Assembly: GCF_050303215.1 (NCBI RefSeq)
Contig: NZ_JBNLBH010000102.1
Coordinates: forward strand, 1-64,000
Direction of reading: 5' to 3'
DNA length: 64,000 bases
Source: Haliangium sp050303215
GTDB taxonomy: Bacteria > Myxococcota_A > Polyangia > Haliangiales > Haliangiaceae
The notes under the pieces are model-generated. The model was not told where the DNA came from and ran no database searches. It saw only the letters and a list, made by a program, of their open reading frames with translations. Positions 1 through 8,448 of the stretch are shown here, piece by piece (the first letter of the stretch is position 1; each line of letters begins with the position of its first letter). The position numbers were made by a program, and so were the translations under genes.

Positions 1-142
1 GGGGGACCGCCGAGCCACGAGCGGGGGACCGCGAGCCGCGAGCAGGGGATTGCCGGCCGCGAGCGGGGGACCGCCGTCCGCGAGCGGGGGACCGCCGTCC
101 GCGAGCGGGGGACCGCGAGCCGCGAGCAGGGGATTGCCGGCC
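1..142. repeat. 21-bp tandem repeat array, in frame with the Rpn gene
   Basis: About seven units of 21-22 bp lie head to tail, starting with GGGGGACCGC or AGGGGATTGC and ending in GCGAGC; the last unit is cut at base 142. Two units are identical (GGGGGACCGCCGTCCGCGAGC type) and the two-unit block at about 23-64 recurs at about 107-142, so the array has a higher-order period. Because 21 is divisible by three, the frame of the downstream Rpn gene stays open to the left edge and reads as heptads resembling R-E-R-G-T-A-V/S. There are no unique spacers, so this is not a CRISPR array. It probably continues to the left of the window. Confidence 0.85.
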
Positions 143-153
143 AACACGCCAGC

Positions 154-987
154 GTGGTGGAAGACTGGCTGCGCCAGCGCCACGGCGACCTGGTCTACAC
201 CGCGCGCACCTACGATGAGCACCCGGTGCTGCTGTGGTTCCTGCTCGAACACCAGAGCCGCGTCGAGCCGCTCATGGCCTGGGAAATCCTGCAGAAAGCC
301 GTCGCCATGATGAAGGACTGGCGCAGCAAGCACCCGGACGCGACGCGGCTGCCGGCGGTGCTCTCGTTCGTGCTCTACAACGGCGACGCGCCCTGGACTG
401 CGCCGACCTCGGTGCAGGAGCTTATCGAGCTGTCCGAGCCGGCGCGCGCCGACTTCGGGGACTTCCTGCTGTCCTACCGATACGTGCTCGACGATCTCCA
501 AGCCACCCCGACCGAGGCGCTCGACGCCCGCGACTTGCAGCCGCTCACCCGCCTGGTCCTGCTGGCCATGAAGCTGGCCAGCTCCGAGCGGATGCTCGTG
601 GAGCTCCGCCGCCATCACGCCGACATCGCCCACGTGCTCCACGGACCCCAGGGCGAAGACCGGCTCGAGGCGGTGCTATACTACTTATGGAGCAACAACG
701 ACACGCTCACAGTCGACCGCCTCGGGCAGGAACTCGAGTCGGTCGTGGGCCCGGAGCTCGAACAACCCATGCGTACCGTCGCTCAGCAGCTCGAACAAAA
801 AGGATACGACAAGGGCCGCGACGAGGGCCAGAGGCTGTTCCTCGTGCGCCTGCTCGAAGCCCGCTTCGGCCCGCTGCCGCCGCCGCTGCGCGACCGGGTC
901 TCCGGCGCCAAGCTCGCTGACATCGAGCGGTGGGGCATGCGTGTGCTGGTCGCGGCCTCTCTCGACGAGGTCTTCGCGCCGGCCTGA
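154..987 (+). CDS. Rpn-family PD-(D/E)XK nuclease/putative transposase, 5'-truncated copy
   Basis: This reads as a recombination-promoting nuclease of the PF04754 type (Rpn, formerly Transposase_31). It keeps the nuclease core seen in the family: the RHGDLVYTA strand with the acidic residue and the LLEHQS strand (E-x-Q in place of E-x-K), then the long helical region and the C-terminal QKGYDKGRDEG motif. From about base 141 it is almost identical to the next gene at 1066-2160, but the neighbour's first roughly 85 residues, including HDAFFKKMF, are missing and replaced by the 21-bp repeats. The nominal GTG at 154 is simply the first possible start inside the homology; the frame is open to base 1, so the true start may lie outside. 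It may be a decaying copy or a fusion. Family assignment is firm; function in this cell is not known. Confidence 0.7.
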   Translation: MVEDWLRQRHGDLVYTARTYDEHPVLLWFLLEHQSRVEPLMAWEILQKAVAMMKDWRSKHPDATRLPAVLSFVLYNGDAPWTAPTSVQELIELSEPARADFGDFLLSYRYVLDDLQATPTEALDARDLQPLTRLVLLAMKLASSERMLVELRRHHADIAHVLHGPQGEDRLEAVLYYLWSNNDTLTVDRLGQELESVVGPELEQPMRTVAQQLEQKGYDKGRDEGQRLFLVRLLEARFGPLPPPLRDRVSGAKLADIERWGMRVLVAASLDEVFAPA

Positions 988-1065
988 GCGCCGCCGTTGC
1001 CGCCGCCCGACCGTTGCCGGCGACCTCTGAGCGGGAATGTCAGACCCAACCGTCAGGATGGGTCC

Positions 1066-2160
1066 GTGAGCCACGAACGACCAGACCACGGCCATGAGCG
1101 AGCCGACGACGGCGACGACGAGCGCACAGCCACGCCCGCCGCCGACGACGACGCGCAGCAGTCCCCGGACGACGAGCTGCCCGCACCACCGCACACGGTG
1201 CACGACGCGTTCTTCAAGAAGATGTTCTCCGACCCAGAGAACGCGATCGGTGAGCTGCGCGCGGTGTTGCCGGCCCGGGTGGCCGCCCACCTCGACCTGG
1301 ACACGCTCGAACTCCAACACGCCAGCGTGGTGGAGGACTGGCTGCGCCAGCGCCACGGCGACCTGGTCTACACCGCGCGCACCTACGATGAGCACCCGGT
1401 GCTGCTGTGGTTCCTGCTCGAACATCAGAGCAGCGTCGAGCCGCTCATGGCGTGGGAGATCCTGCAGAAGGCGGTGGCCATGATGAAGGACTGGCGCAGC
1501 AAGCACCCGGAGGCGACGCGCCTGCCGGCGGTGCTCTCGTTCGTGCTCTACAACGGCGACGCGCCCTGGACTGCCCCGACCTCGGTGCAGGAGCTTATCG
1601 AGCTGTCCGAGCCGGCGCGCGCCGACTTCGGGGATTTCCTACTGTCCTACCGGTACGTGCTCGACGATCTTCAAGCCACCCCGACCGAGGCGCTCGACGC
1701 CCGCGACTTGCAGCCGCTCACCCGCCTGGTCCTGCTGGCCATGAAGCTGGCCAGCTCCGAGCGGATGCTCGACGAGCTCCGCAGGCACCACCTCGACATC
1801 GCCCGGCTGCTCCGTGGGCCCCAGGGTAAGGACAGGCTCGAGACGATGCTATATTACTTGTGGAGCACCAACGACGAACTCACGCCCGGACGCCTCACCG
1901 AGCACCTAGAACCGGTCTTGGGCCAGGAGATCGCAGACCCCATGCTTACCGTCGCACAACAGATCGAACAACGAGGATTCGACAAGGGCCGTGACGAGGG
2001 CCGGCGGTTGCTGCTGCTCGAGCAACTCGCAGAGCGCTTCGGCAGCCTGCCCGAGGCCGTCTCGCAGCGGGTGCATGACGCCGACCAGGCCGATGTTCGA
2101 CGCTGGAGCATACGCATCCTCACCGCGGCCACCCTCGACGAGGTCTTCGCGCCGACCTGA
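1066..2160 (+). CDS. Rpn-family PD-(D/E)XK nuclease/putative transposase, full copy
   Basis: This is a full-length relative of Rpn proteins (PF04754), DNA endonucleases associated with RecA-independent recombination. An acidic, low-complexity N-terminus (about 50 residues, many D and A) precedes HDAFFKKMFSDPE, then the nuclease core with RHGDLVYTA and LLEHQS, a helical middle and the terminal RGFDKGRDEG motif. I chose the GTG at 1066, preceded by an AGGA-like sequence; a TTG at 997 is also in frame but lies just after the previous stop. It is a tandem paralogue of the preceding gene, most likely produced by duplication because even the bases after both stop codons begin the same way. It is convergent with the SAVED-CHAT gene, 90 bp away. 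There is no evidence tying it to the CRISPR system beyond position. Confidence 0.8.
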   Translation: MSHERPDHGHERADDGDDERTATPAADDDAQQSPDDELPAPPHTVHDAFFKKMFSDPENAIGELRAVLPARVAAHLDLDTLELQHASVVEDWLRQRHGDLVYTARTYDEHPVLLWFLLEHQSSVEPLMAWEILQKAVAMMKDWRSKHPEATRLPAVLSFVLYNGDAPWTAPTSVQELIELSEPARADFGDFLLSYRYVLDDLQATPTEALDARDLQPLTRLVLLAMKLASSERMLDELRRHHLDIARLLRGPQGKDRLETMLYYLWSTNDELTPGRLTEHLEPVLGQEIADPMLTVAQQIEQRGFDKGRDEGRRLLLLEQLAERFGSLPEAVSQRVHDADQADVRRWSIRILTAATLDEVFAPT

Positions 2161-2250
2161 GCGCCGTCGTTCGTAGCCTCGCGACGGGCGCGGCGTGCCT
2201 CGGTTGGGCGCAGAGGGCGCGAAGCGTGGCTGGTTTTGTGCGCTCGGCCG

Positions 2251-3738
2251 CTACCGGTTGGGATGGGCCGGATCGATGGGGGAGAAGAAGACCGTCTTTT
2301 TGGCCTCGGCGCGCTTGCGACCGCCGACACGGATCAAGCCGTCGGAGACCTCGGCGCACAGCTTGCCTTGCTCGAGGGCGCGCGCGACCGATACGCCCTG
2401 GGTCAAGGCCTTGTAGAAGCGCCGCGCGAAGGAGCGGGCGGCGGCGTCGGGGATCTCGTGGCTCATGCCGATCGAGAGGTCGACGAGGTCGTCGAGGGCC
2501 TCGGCCAACGCCCAGGAGTGACAGGCGTTGAGCACGACGAGGAGTAGGTCGCTGCCGGTCGCCGTGAGCGCGGTGCGCATCTCGTCGATCCTGAAGAAGC
2601 GCTCGCTGCCGTCGTCGCGCATGAACGAGACCCCTCTCGGCTTGCCGTGGCCACCGAAGTGCAGGATGTGGGGCTTGAACGCCGTGAGCTTGTCCAGGAG
2701 ATCGCGGTCGCGCACGGCGGGGCAGAGCTCGACGTCGCAGCGACCGGCCTCGACCTCTGCGTCGAGCAGGTGGGAGAGATCGCGCAGCTCGCTCTCGGTG
2801 GAGAGTCTCTTGGTGGTCGCTGGGCAGGCGGTGGTGATCAGAAATCGCGGCTTGCCCCCGGACACCAGCGGCCACGGCACCTCCACGGCCGATGCGTAGC
2901 CGTGGCCGGCGTAGTTGGGCAGGTAGATGGGCACGAAGATGTGGGGGTTGAGGGCCCGGCCGACCATGACCGCCAGGGACAGCGGCCCGGCGATGAAGAC
3001 CATGAGGCCTTCGTGGTGGGGGTAGCACTCGGCCACGGTGGTGAGGTGCTGCTCGAGCTCGGCGGCTACGCGGGGGCCGTCGCTGCCGTCCATCCACTGC
3101 CGGGACTGGGCGGCGTCGGGGTCGGGCGCGGCCCGGATCTCGACGATGCCGGCGAGGGGGATGTCGCGGGCGTGGGCGAAGTCGGCGATGTCGTCGCGCA
3201 CGAGCTCGCGCTGGGTGGATACGAACACGGCCACCTTGCCGTTGACCTGAACAGGGTCATCGCGGCGCAGCCCCTTGACCACGGTGAAAAAACGGCTTTC
3301 CCTGGACGCCTGTCCGGTCGTCGCGGACGCCGCCGCAGTCGAGCGCGGCCGCTGGAAGGGGGTGAAGTCCCACTCGCCGTCGGGGCGGGCGTTGAGGGCC
3401 GTGATGCGGGCCTGCTTGCCCAGCTTGAGGCCCAGGTACGCGCAGATGGGCAGGCCCGCGCGACCGGCCACGTAGTAGTGGGCGAGCTCGGCGTCGTCGT
3501 CGAGGTCATCCCACATCGCGGCCAGCATGGCGTCCACGGCCTGGGTCCACGCGCGCCAGGTGCGCTCGTCGGTGGCGTTGCCTCGACGCGCGCGCTCGGC
3601 GCCGTAGTCGCTCACCCGATACACGAGCGGCTCGGCGGCCGTGTCGGGCAGCAGCGGGAGCAGGGATCGCTCGGTGATGGTGTTCTCGACCGACAAGTCG
3701 AGGATCAGCAGGCAGGGGACTTCTTCGAGGCGGGTCAT
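2251..3738 (-). CDS. SAVED-CHAT caspase-like protease, type III CRISPR effector
   Basis: This 495-residue protein has two recognisable parts. Residues about 85-295 resemble a SAVED domain, the cyclic-oligonucleotide sensor: HYYVAGRAGLPICAYLG, ITALNARPDGEWDFTP, and the typical VFIAGPLSLAVMVGRALNP segment near 247-264. Residues about 298-490 form a CHAT caspase-like domain with the catalytic pair H364 (HFGGHG) and C406 (NACHS), both intact. SAVED-CHAT is known as a cyclic triadenylate-activated protease effector of a type III-B system in Haliangium ochraceum; the same role is inferred here. It is the last gene of the cmr operon: its ATG overlaps the upstream stop by four bases and has a good AAGGAG site. 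No caspase substrate gene sits next to it. Cleavage of target proteins after RNA recognition is the expected output. Confidence 0.88.
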   Translation of the reverse strand: MTRLEEVPCLLILDLSVENTITERSLLPLLPDTAAEPLVYRVSDYGAERARRGNATDERTWRAWTQAVDAMLAAMWDDLDDDAELAHYYVAGRAGLPICAYLGLKLGKQARITALNARPDGEWDFTPFQRPRSTAAASATTGQASRESRFFTVVKGLRRDDPVQVNGKVAVFVSTQRELVRDDIADFAHARDIPLAGIVEIRAAPDPDAAQSRQWMDGSDGPRVAAELEQHLTTVAECYPHHEGLMVFIAGPLSLAVMVGRALNPHIFVPIYLPNYAGHGYASAVEVPWPLVSGGKPRFLITTACPATTKRLSTESELRDLSHLLDAEVEAGRCDVELCPAVRDRDLLDKLTAFKPHILHFGGHGKPRGVSFMRDDGSERFFRIDEMRTALTATGSDLLLVVLNACHSWALAEALDDLVDLSIGMSHEIPDAAARSFARRFYKALTQGVSVARALEQGKLCAEVSDGLIRVGGRKRAEAKKTVFFSPIDPAHPNR

Positions 3739-4721
3739 GGCGATCTCCTTGAGTCAGGGGCAGGCACGGGCAGACACAGGCCGAGCCCGGCGTAGCGGCC
3801 GGCGCCGAGGACCACGGGGCCGCACACGGGGGCGGCGAAGTCGAGGTCGACGTGGACCAGCAGCCGGGGCACGCCGCCGCTGTCGAAGCGGGGGTAACGC
3901 GGGCTGGCGGGCGCGCCGGGCACGGAGGCGGCGGTGTCGATGTGGACTCGGCGCGGCGCCGGCAGGCCGACGCGGACGCACGACTGGGCCACGGTGGCGA
4001 CCGCGTGGTCGCGGGCGCGGGCGCGGACGCCGGCGTCGGCCGAGAACAGGCGGCGGGGGAAGCGGTCGAGGGCCACGGGGGTGACGCTGCGCCAGCGCCG
4101 GGCCGGGCCCAGCCAGGTGCGGGCGTCGAGGCCGGGGTCGCCGACGCGGTCGGGATCGAGCACGGGCTCGAGGTGCCAGGCGCCCAGGCGGCCGAGGCGG
4201 AGTCGGATGGGACGCTCGTCCGGCGGCGCCACGGCCAGGTCGAGGTGGCCGAAGTCGGCGGGATCGAGGCCGTGCGGGGCCACCAGGGCCACGCCGGTCA
4301 CGGCGCCGGCGACGAGGCGACGCCGGCCGCGCGGGCGCTCGGACCAGCGCAGGGACGGCAGGGCCAGGTAAGCCAGGTGTGGGCGCTGGCTGGGGCAGCC
4401 GTCGGACAGGTGGCCGCTCACGAGTTCGCGCGGGGGCTGAGGCGCGCGCCGCAGCAGGGCCCCGCGCAGGGCCGCGGTGACGGCGCGGGTGGCGGTGAGC
4501 CCGAGCCGCGCCGGGGCGGCCGAGGCCCGACCCGGCTCGTCGGCGAGGTGGAGGCGAAAGCACAGCCAGGTAGCGCCCAAGGCCGGGCGCGGCAGGTTGA
4601 CCGCGGCGGTCTCGGGGCCCGGGTCGCGCGCGCCGGCCGAGGCCGAGCCCGGGTCCGCGTGGGCCGTCTGCGGCGGGTCGGGCACAGGACCCGACGCCAG
4701 GTCGATACGCGAGGCGGCCAT
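3735..4721 (-). CDS. Csb2/GSU0054-like RAMP protein, probable crRNA-processing factor
   Basis: This 328-residue protein matches the layout of Csb2 (GSU0054 family), the Cas5-Cas6 fusion of type I-G (formerly I-U) systems. After a proline/alanine-rich leader (1-45) come the TALRGALL helix, the SGH (H104) and PHLAY (H115) motifs typical of the family around 101-119, then RLGRLGAWHLEP, TWLGPARRW and the glycine-rich end GAGRYAGLGLCLP (about 306-318). In type I-G this protein processes pre-crRNA and caps the complex. In this operon no other Cas6-like gene is present, so I infer that it makes the crRNAs for the Cmr complex. Start and stop overlap both neighbours (TGATG and ATGA). It could instead be an additional structural subunit. 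Confidence 0.7.
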   Translation of the reverse strand: MAASRIDLASGPVPDPPQTAHADPGSASAGARDPGPETAAVNLPRPALGATWLCFRLHLADEPGRASAAPARLGLTATRAVTAALRGALLRRAPQPPRELVSGHLSDGCPSQRPHLAYLALPSLRWSERPRGRRRLVAGAVTGVALVAPHGLDPADFGHLDLAVAPPDERPIRLRLGRLGAWHLEPVLDPDRVGDPGLDARTWLGPARRWRSVTPVALDRFPRRLFSADAGVRARARDHAVATVAQSCVRVGLPAPRRVHIDTAASVPGAPASPRYPRFDSGGVPRLLVHVDLDFAAPVCGPVVLGAGRYAGLGLCLPVPAPDSRRSP

Positions 4722-5878
4722 CACGACTCTCCGGCCAACCAGCCCAGGTAGGCCCGGCGCTTCTTCTTGCCTACGCCGCCCATGCCCTTGCCGGTCCAGG
4801 TGTCGAGCCAGGCCTCGCGCAAGGCCTGGCGCAGCGCCTGGCGCTGCTCGGGCGTGTGTTCGCCCTGCCCTTGCGAGAGCACGCGCACCAGGTCGAGGGC
4901 GCCTTGCTCGGACAGGTCGGCGACATCGTCGCGGGCTCGGTCGAGCGGGCTGCCTTGGGCCCGGCGGCGGGCGCGCAGCTCGGCGACCCAGTCGGCGGCG
5001 ACGTCGTCGCGCTCGCTGACCCGGAAGCGGCCGTAGCCGACCGCGGTCTTGGCCCCGGCCCCGAGCTCGGCCAGGGCCTCGACGATCCACGCGGAGACCT
5101 CGGACACGGCGCCGTCGTCGCCCTGGCCCGCCCGCGCGAGCACGCCGATCTGCAGGGTGAGCTCGGGCGCGGCGGTGAGGAAGGGGATCGGGATGGGGCT
5201 GTGCCAGTCGCCGGGAATCTCCTGGCGCTGGTAATACGGCGACTGGTGCGGGGTCATGACGTCGGTCTCCAGCCGGGCCGGCTCCACCGGCACTGCGTCG
5301 AGGATGTGCACACCACCCACATGGCCCGCCGGGTCCGATCTGTGACCGCCGTCGTCGGGCCGCGGGCCGACGCCGAGCAGGGCCTCGATGCGCTCGGTCG
5401 AGATCCCGCGCTCGCGGGCCCAGGTCCGGACCACGCCCTTGAGGCCGGAGCCGGGCAGGTACGGGGTGGCGAGGGTGTGGTGCCAGGCGAAACCGTTCTC
5501 CACTGGGTGGGCCCGACCCAGGCCGGTGACGAAGCGGGTGGTGGCCTCGGCGTAGAGCAGGCGTCCGCCCAGGCTCTCGACCATGAGCCGGCGCCGGCCG
5601 ACGAACTCGGCCAGGCGCTCGCGATCTCCGACCGGGTGTTCGGTCACGGTCGCGATCCAGCGCGCCTTCTTCTCGCCCTCGCCGTCGCCGTCGCCCTTGC
5701 CGTTGCCCTTGCCCTTGCCCTTGTCCTTGCCGGGCAGGGCCCGATACAGCTTGTCGTACCATAGGCCGGCGTGCATGCCGGGCTGGAGCGCGGTGGGCAT
5801 CGCCGCCGAGGAGGCGCCGGTGAGCGCGGCCAGGGCTCGGTCCACGCCCCGGTACAGGGGGAAGTCGGCAGAGGTCAT
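4721..5878 (-). CDS. cmr6: Type III-B CRISPR RAMP protein Cmr6
   Basis: Cmr6 is a Cas7-like backbone subunit near the 3' end of the crRNA in the Cmr effector complex. The 385-residue product shows the RAMP signature ATPYLPGSGLKGVVRTWAR near the middle and a C-terminal AKTAVGYGRF glycine loop, both characteristic of Cmr6. A hydrophilic low-complexity stretch of alternating Lys/Gly, then Asp/Gly/Glu (about residues 50-70) is inserted in the N-terminal part and is not a usual family feature. The ATG at 5878 overlaps the Cmr5 stop (ATGA). Its stop shares one base with the next start. Assignment rests on motifs, length and operon position. Confidence 0.88.
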   Translation of the reverse strand: MTSADFPLYRGVDRALAALTGASSAAMPTALQPGMHAGLWYDKLYRALPGKDKGKGKGNGKGDGDGEGEKKARWIATVTEHPVGDRERLAEFVGRRRLMVESLGGRLLYAEATTRFVTGLGRAHPVENGFAWHHTLATPYLPGSGLKGVVRTWARERGISTERIEALLGVGPRPDDGGHRSDPAGHVGGVHILDAVPVEPARLETDVMTPHQSPYYQRQEIPGDWHSPIPIPFLTAAPELTLQIGVLARAGQGDDGAVSEVSAWIVEALAELGAGAKTAVGYGRFRVSERDDVAADWVAELRARRRAQGSPLDRARDDVADLSEQGALDLVRVLSQGQGEHTPEQRQALRQALREAWLDTWTGKGMGGVGKKKRRAYLGWLAGES

Positions 5879-6285
5879 GTGCTCTCCTTGCCGCGGTCGA
5901 GGAAGGCGCACGCGAACTTCTTGAGCCAGTCGAGATACGCCAGGGTCTCGGCGTGCGCGCGCACGTAGGTGTCCTGGTCGCAGGTGGTGAGGGCCGTGAG
6001 TAGATCGTCCTGGCCGCGGTAGGGGGCGGCCTCGTGGTCGCGGCGCAGCCAGGTGTCGATGTCCTCGTAGAGCCGCCGATAGGCGCGGGGATCGGTGTCA
6101 TCGCCGCCGCCGGGCTTCGAGCGGCAGCGGGACTTGACCAAGGCAACCGCCTGGCCCAGGCCGTTCATGACGATCTGGGCCGGCAGGCGCTCGACGTAGC
6201 TGCGGTAGTTGCCATAGTCGCCGTCTCGCTGCAGGGCGCGCACGCGCGCGAGCGCGTTGGCGGCGCGGGCTTGGTCGAGGGTCAC
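5875..6285 (-). CDS. cmr5: Type III-B CRISPR small subunit Cmr5
   Basis: This 136-residue, mostly helical protein fits Cmr5, the small subunit that lines the crRNA-target duplex in the Cmr complex and has no catalytic activity. The opening LDQARAANALARVRAL, the conserved LPAQIVMNGLGQAVALVKS region and the C-terminal YLDWLKKFACAFL helix match the family pattern. I chose the GTG at 6285, which overlaps the Cmr4 stop as GTGA and follows a GGGAGG ribosome-binding site; longer in-frame extensions would run deep into cmr4. Length agrees with known Cmr5 proteins of about 120-180 residues. Confidence 0.88.
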   Translation of the reverse strand: MTLDQARAANALARVRALQRDGDYGNYRSYVERLPAQIVMNGLGQAVALVKSRCRSKPGGGDDTDPRAYRRLYEDIDTWLRRDHEAAPYRGQDDLLTALTTCDQDTYVRAHAETLAYLDWLKKFACAFLDRGKEST

Positions 6286-7223
6286 GAGGCACCTCCCGTG
6301 GGCCTGGGTGTTGGCGCGGGCGCGGCCAGGGCCAGCCAGCCGTGGCCGACGGTCTCGTTCCCGCCCACCTGCAGGTAGGCGGCGCCGTCGAACAGCTCGC
6401 GCACGTGGTCGAGGGCGGGGCCGCGCCGGGCCCCGAGCAGGACGTAGAGCACGCTGTCGGGGGGCAGGGTCTCCTCGTACCACAGGTTGTTGCTGGTCTT
6501 GCGGTCTTCGTCGAGCTGGTTGCGGGCGCTGACGGCCAGGCCGTAGCGCGCGAACCAGGCGAAGTCGTCGTCGTTCAGGACCACGAGCTGTGCGGCCAGG
6601 CGGGCGCGAGTGCGCGGGTGGCAGATCAGGGGCGCGATCAGCGCGCGCGCCGCCTCGGGCACGCGGCCGGTGACCTCGAACTGGCGCTCTTCGAGGAACA
6701 GGGGCCGGTCGTCGCCGCTCAGGGCCTGGCCGCGCTGCACCTGCACGGACCGCATCAGGGCGTGCTCGTCGGCCACGGGGCGGCCGGCGCGACGGAGGTC
6801 GCGGGCGAGGCGCTCGATGACGTAGGGGCAGGTGACCCAGCGATAGATGGAGGTCATGCTGCGCACCGGCAGGAGCACCAGACGCGCGTCCGACACCATC
6901 AGGTCACCGGCGCAGTTGGGGCTGCCGAACAGGCGCTCGACATGGGTCGGCGGCGCGGGCTCGGCGGGCTCGCTCGCGGCGTCGGCCCGGGCGTCTTCTC
7001 CAGAGTCGGGCGCGCTCGGGTCGGCGGTCTCGTCCACGGTCGCGGGCTCGGGCCAACGCCGGCGGGCCAGGTCGCGCAGGGCGCCCTTGAGGCCGCTGCC
7101 GGGCAGCACGGGGTGATCGGTGGCGGCCTCGCGGCTCACCGGCAGGTCGACGAAGCCGGTCGATTGTCCGGCGCCGACGTGGATCGGTGACTCGGCCAGG
7201 AGGCCCCAAAGCTGTACGTTCAT
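6282..7223 (-). CDS. cmr4: Type III-B CRISPR RAMP protein Cmr4, target-RNA nuclease subunit
   Basis: Cmr4 forms the Cas7-like filament of the Cmr complex and cuts target RNA at 6-nt intervals. The 313-residue product keeps the catalytic aspartate at position 26 (GFVDLPVSRE), the same position as the known catalytic residue in characterised Cmr4, and the RAMP loop PVLPGSGLKGALRDLARR. Other family features are HVERLFGSPN, GDLMVSDARLVLLPVRS and the C-terminal LQVGGNETVGHGWL. An Ala/Glu/Asp-rich linker lies around 62-90. The ATG at 7223 overlaps the Cmr3 stop (ATGA) and has a GAGGAGA site upstream. RNA cleavage is expected to be intact and to terminate cyclic oligoadenylate signalling. Confidence 0.92.
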   Translation of the reverse strand: MNVQLWGLLAESPIHVGAGQSTGFVDLPVSREAATDHPVLPGSGLKGALRDLARRRWPEPATVDETADPSAPDSGEDARADAASEPAEPAPPTHVERLFGSPNCAGDLMVSDARLVLLPVRSMTSIYRWVTCPYVIERLARDLRRAGRPVADEHALMRSVQVQRGQALSGDDRPLFLEERQFEVTGRVPEAARALIAPLICHPRTRARLAAQLVVLNDDDFAWFARYGLAVSARNQLDEDRKTSNNLWYEETLPPDSVLYVLLGARRGPALDHVRELFDGAAYLQVGGNETVGHGWLALAAPAPTPRPTGGAS

Positions 7224-8425
7224 GGTTGTCTCCTCGCTGCCTCGGGCCAGGCCCCGAGGGCAATGTGTCCAAAACCGTGGGCCTGGCGCCCACCGATGTG
7301 GCGGTCGTGGTGACCTAGAATCTGGTCGATGCGGTCGGCGTCGAGCTGGCAGAACCACACGCTGCCGGGGGCGACGTGGGGCACGAGCCCGAGCGGACGG
7401 TCGGCCACGCCGTCCCAGCCGCCGATGCCGACCAGGGGGCGCAGGCAGGCGCTCACCACCCGGGCGCCGGGGAGCCCGGGCAGGACATCGCCGGGGCCGG
7501 GCACGGGGTCGAACAAGGCCGGGCCGAGGTGGATGACGGCACACCGGCCGGTGGTCCGAATTTGATCACGCGGGCAATCCGGGGCCCGGATGCGCGCGCT
7601 CGGGGTCACGCCGGGGGCGGCGAACAGCTCACACGCGGCCAGGCGAGCCTCGCCGCCGAGGGGCAGCACCGGCGGGGGCGCGGGGACTTCGGCGGGCACG
7701 CCGGACAGCTCGGCCAGCAGGCCCGCGCCGGGATGGACGCGGACCATGAGCGGGCTGTACAGGGCGTAGTCGCGGTCGCTGGTGGTGCGGGTGCGCTCGT
7801 GGCGGTGGATGCCGACGCGCAGCTCGTGGGTCCACGGGGGCGGTACGACCGTGGCCGGGGCGGGCACGCGGCCTTTCAAGACGTGTTCGAGGCCGACGCT
7901 GTCGAGCCAGCGCGGGGGCGGCGCCGAGAGCCGGGGCGGCGCGTCGGAGGTCGAAGCCGGGGTCGAGGTCGGGGCAGCGCCAGAGGCGACGGGGGCGGAC
8001 ACCGGTCCGGGCAAGCGAATCGGGCCGAGGTCGCTGGGGGTGGCGCGCTCGGCCGGCGCGAGCAGGTCGAGCGGCGACCACACCCCGTCTTGGGACGCGG
8101 CGCCGACGACGTGGGCCGGCAGCGGCCACAGGGGCTCGACGTCGTCGCCGGCGCGGCAGGCGGGCACGGGGCCGCGCAGGCGTAGGTCGGCGAGGTGCTC
8201 GGGGCCGGAGCCGAGCACGCGCTCGATCGCGCCCGACCAGCGGCCGTGTCCGGGCCAACCCAGGGACCGGGCCAGGCCGGCGCGCAGGGCCCCGAGCACG
8301 GTCGGGGGGTGAGGCGGGAACAGGCTCTTGACCGCGGTCTGGCTGGCTTGGTAGCGCTCGTAGGGCCGGCCGTCGCGGAAGAAGAGCACGTCGAGGGGCT
8401 CGAGGAAGAAGCTGCGCAGGGTCAT
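7220..8425 (-). CDS. cmr3: Type III-B CRISPR RAMP protein Cmr3
   Basis: Cmr3 is the Cas5-like subunit that binds the crRNA 5' tag and pairs with Cmr2. The 401-residue protein opens with the family signature FFLEPLDVLFFRDGRPYERY, followed by SLFPPHPPTVLGALRAGLAR, and ends with IGGRQAHGFGHIALGAWP, the glycine-rich loop. A Pro/Ala/Thr/Ser-rich linker sits around 150-170. The start is the ATG at 8425; longer in-frame extension reads through cmr2 and is rejected. It begins 24 bp after the cmr2 stop, the only non-overlapping junction in the operon, preceded by GGGAGG-like bases. Confidence 0.9.
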   Translation of the reverse strand: MTLRSFFLEPLDVLFFRDGRPYERYQASQTAVKSLFPPHPPTVLGALRAGLARSLGWPGHGRWSGAIERVLGSGPEHLADLRLRGPVPACRAGDDVEPLWPLPAHVVGAASQDGVWSPLDLLAPAERATPSDLGPIRLPGPVSAPVASGAAPTSTPASTSDAPPRLSAPPPRWLDSVGLEHVLKGRVPAPATVVPPPWTHELRVGIHRHERTRTTSDRDYALYSPLMVRVHPGAGLLAELSGVPAEVPAPPPVLPLGGEARLAACELFAAPGVTPSARIRAPDCPRDQIRTTGRCAVIHLGPALFDPVPGPGDVLPGLPGARVVSACLRPLVGIGGWDGVADRPLGLVPHVAPGSVWFCQLDADRIDQILGHHDRHIGGRQAHGFGHIALGAWPEAARRQP

Positions 8426-8448
8426 GGGGCGTCCTCGGGGAGGTGAGC

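Noticed and set aside
1..142. The left-edge repeats as a CRISPR array
   Set aside because: Units are directly adjacent with no spacers and keep the reading frame of the downstream gene.
1066..3738. The Rpn nucleases as parts of the CRISPR signalling system
   Set aside because: They are convergent, on the other strand, and belong to a mobile-element family; only proximity supports a link.
3735..6146. An 803-residue protein in the frame of the Csb2-like gene
   Set aside because: The first part overlaps cmr6 and cmr5 in another frame and has no conserved pattern; the real gene starts at 4721.
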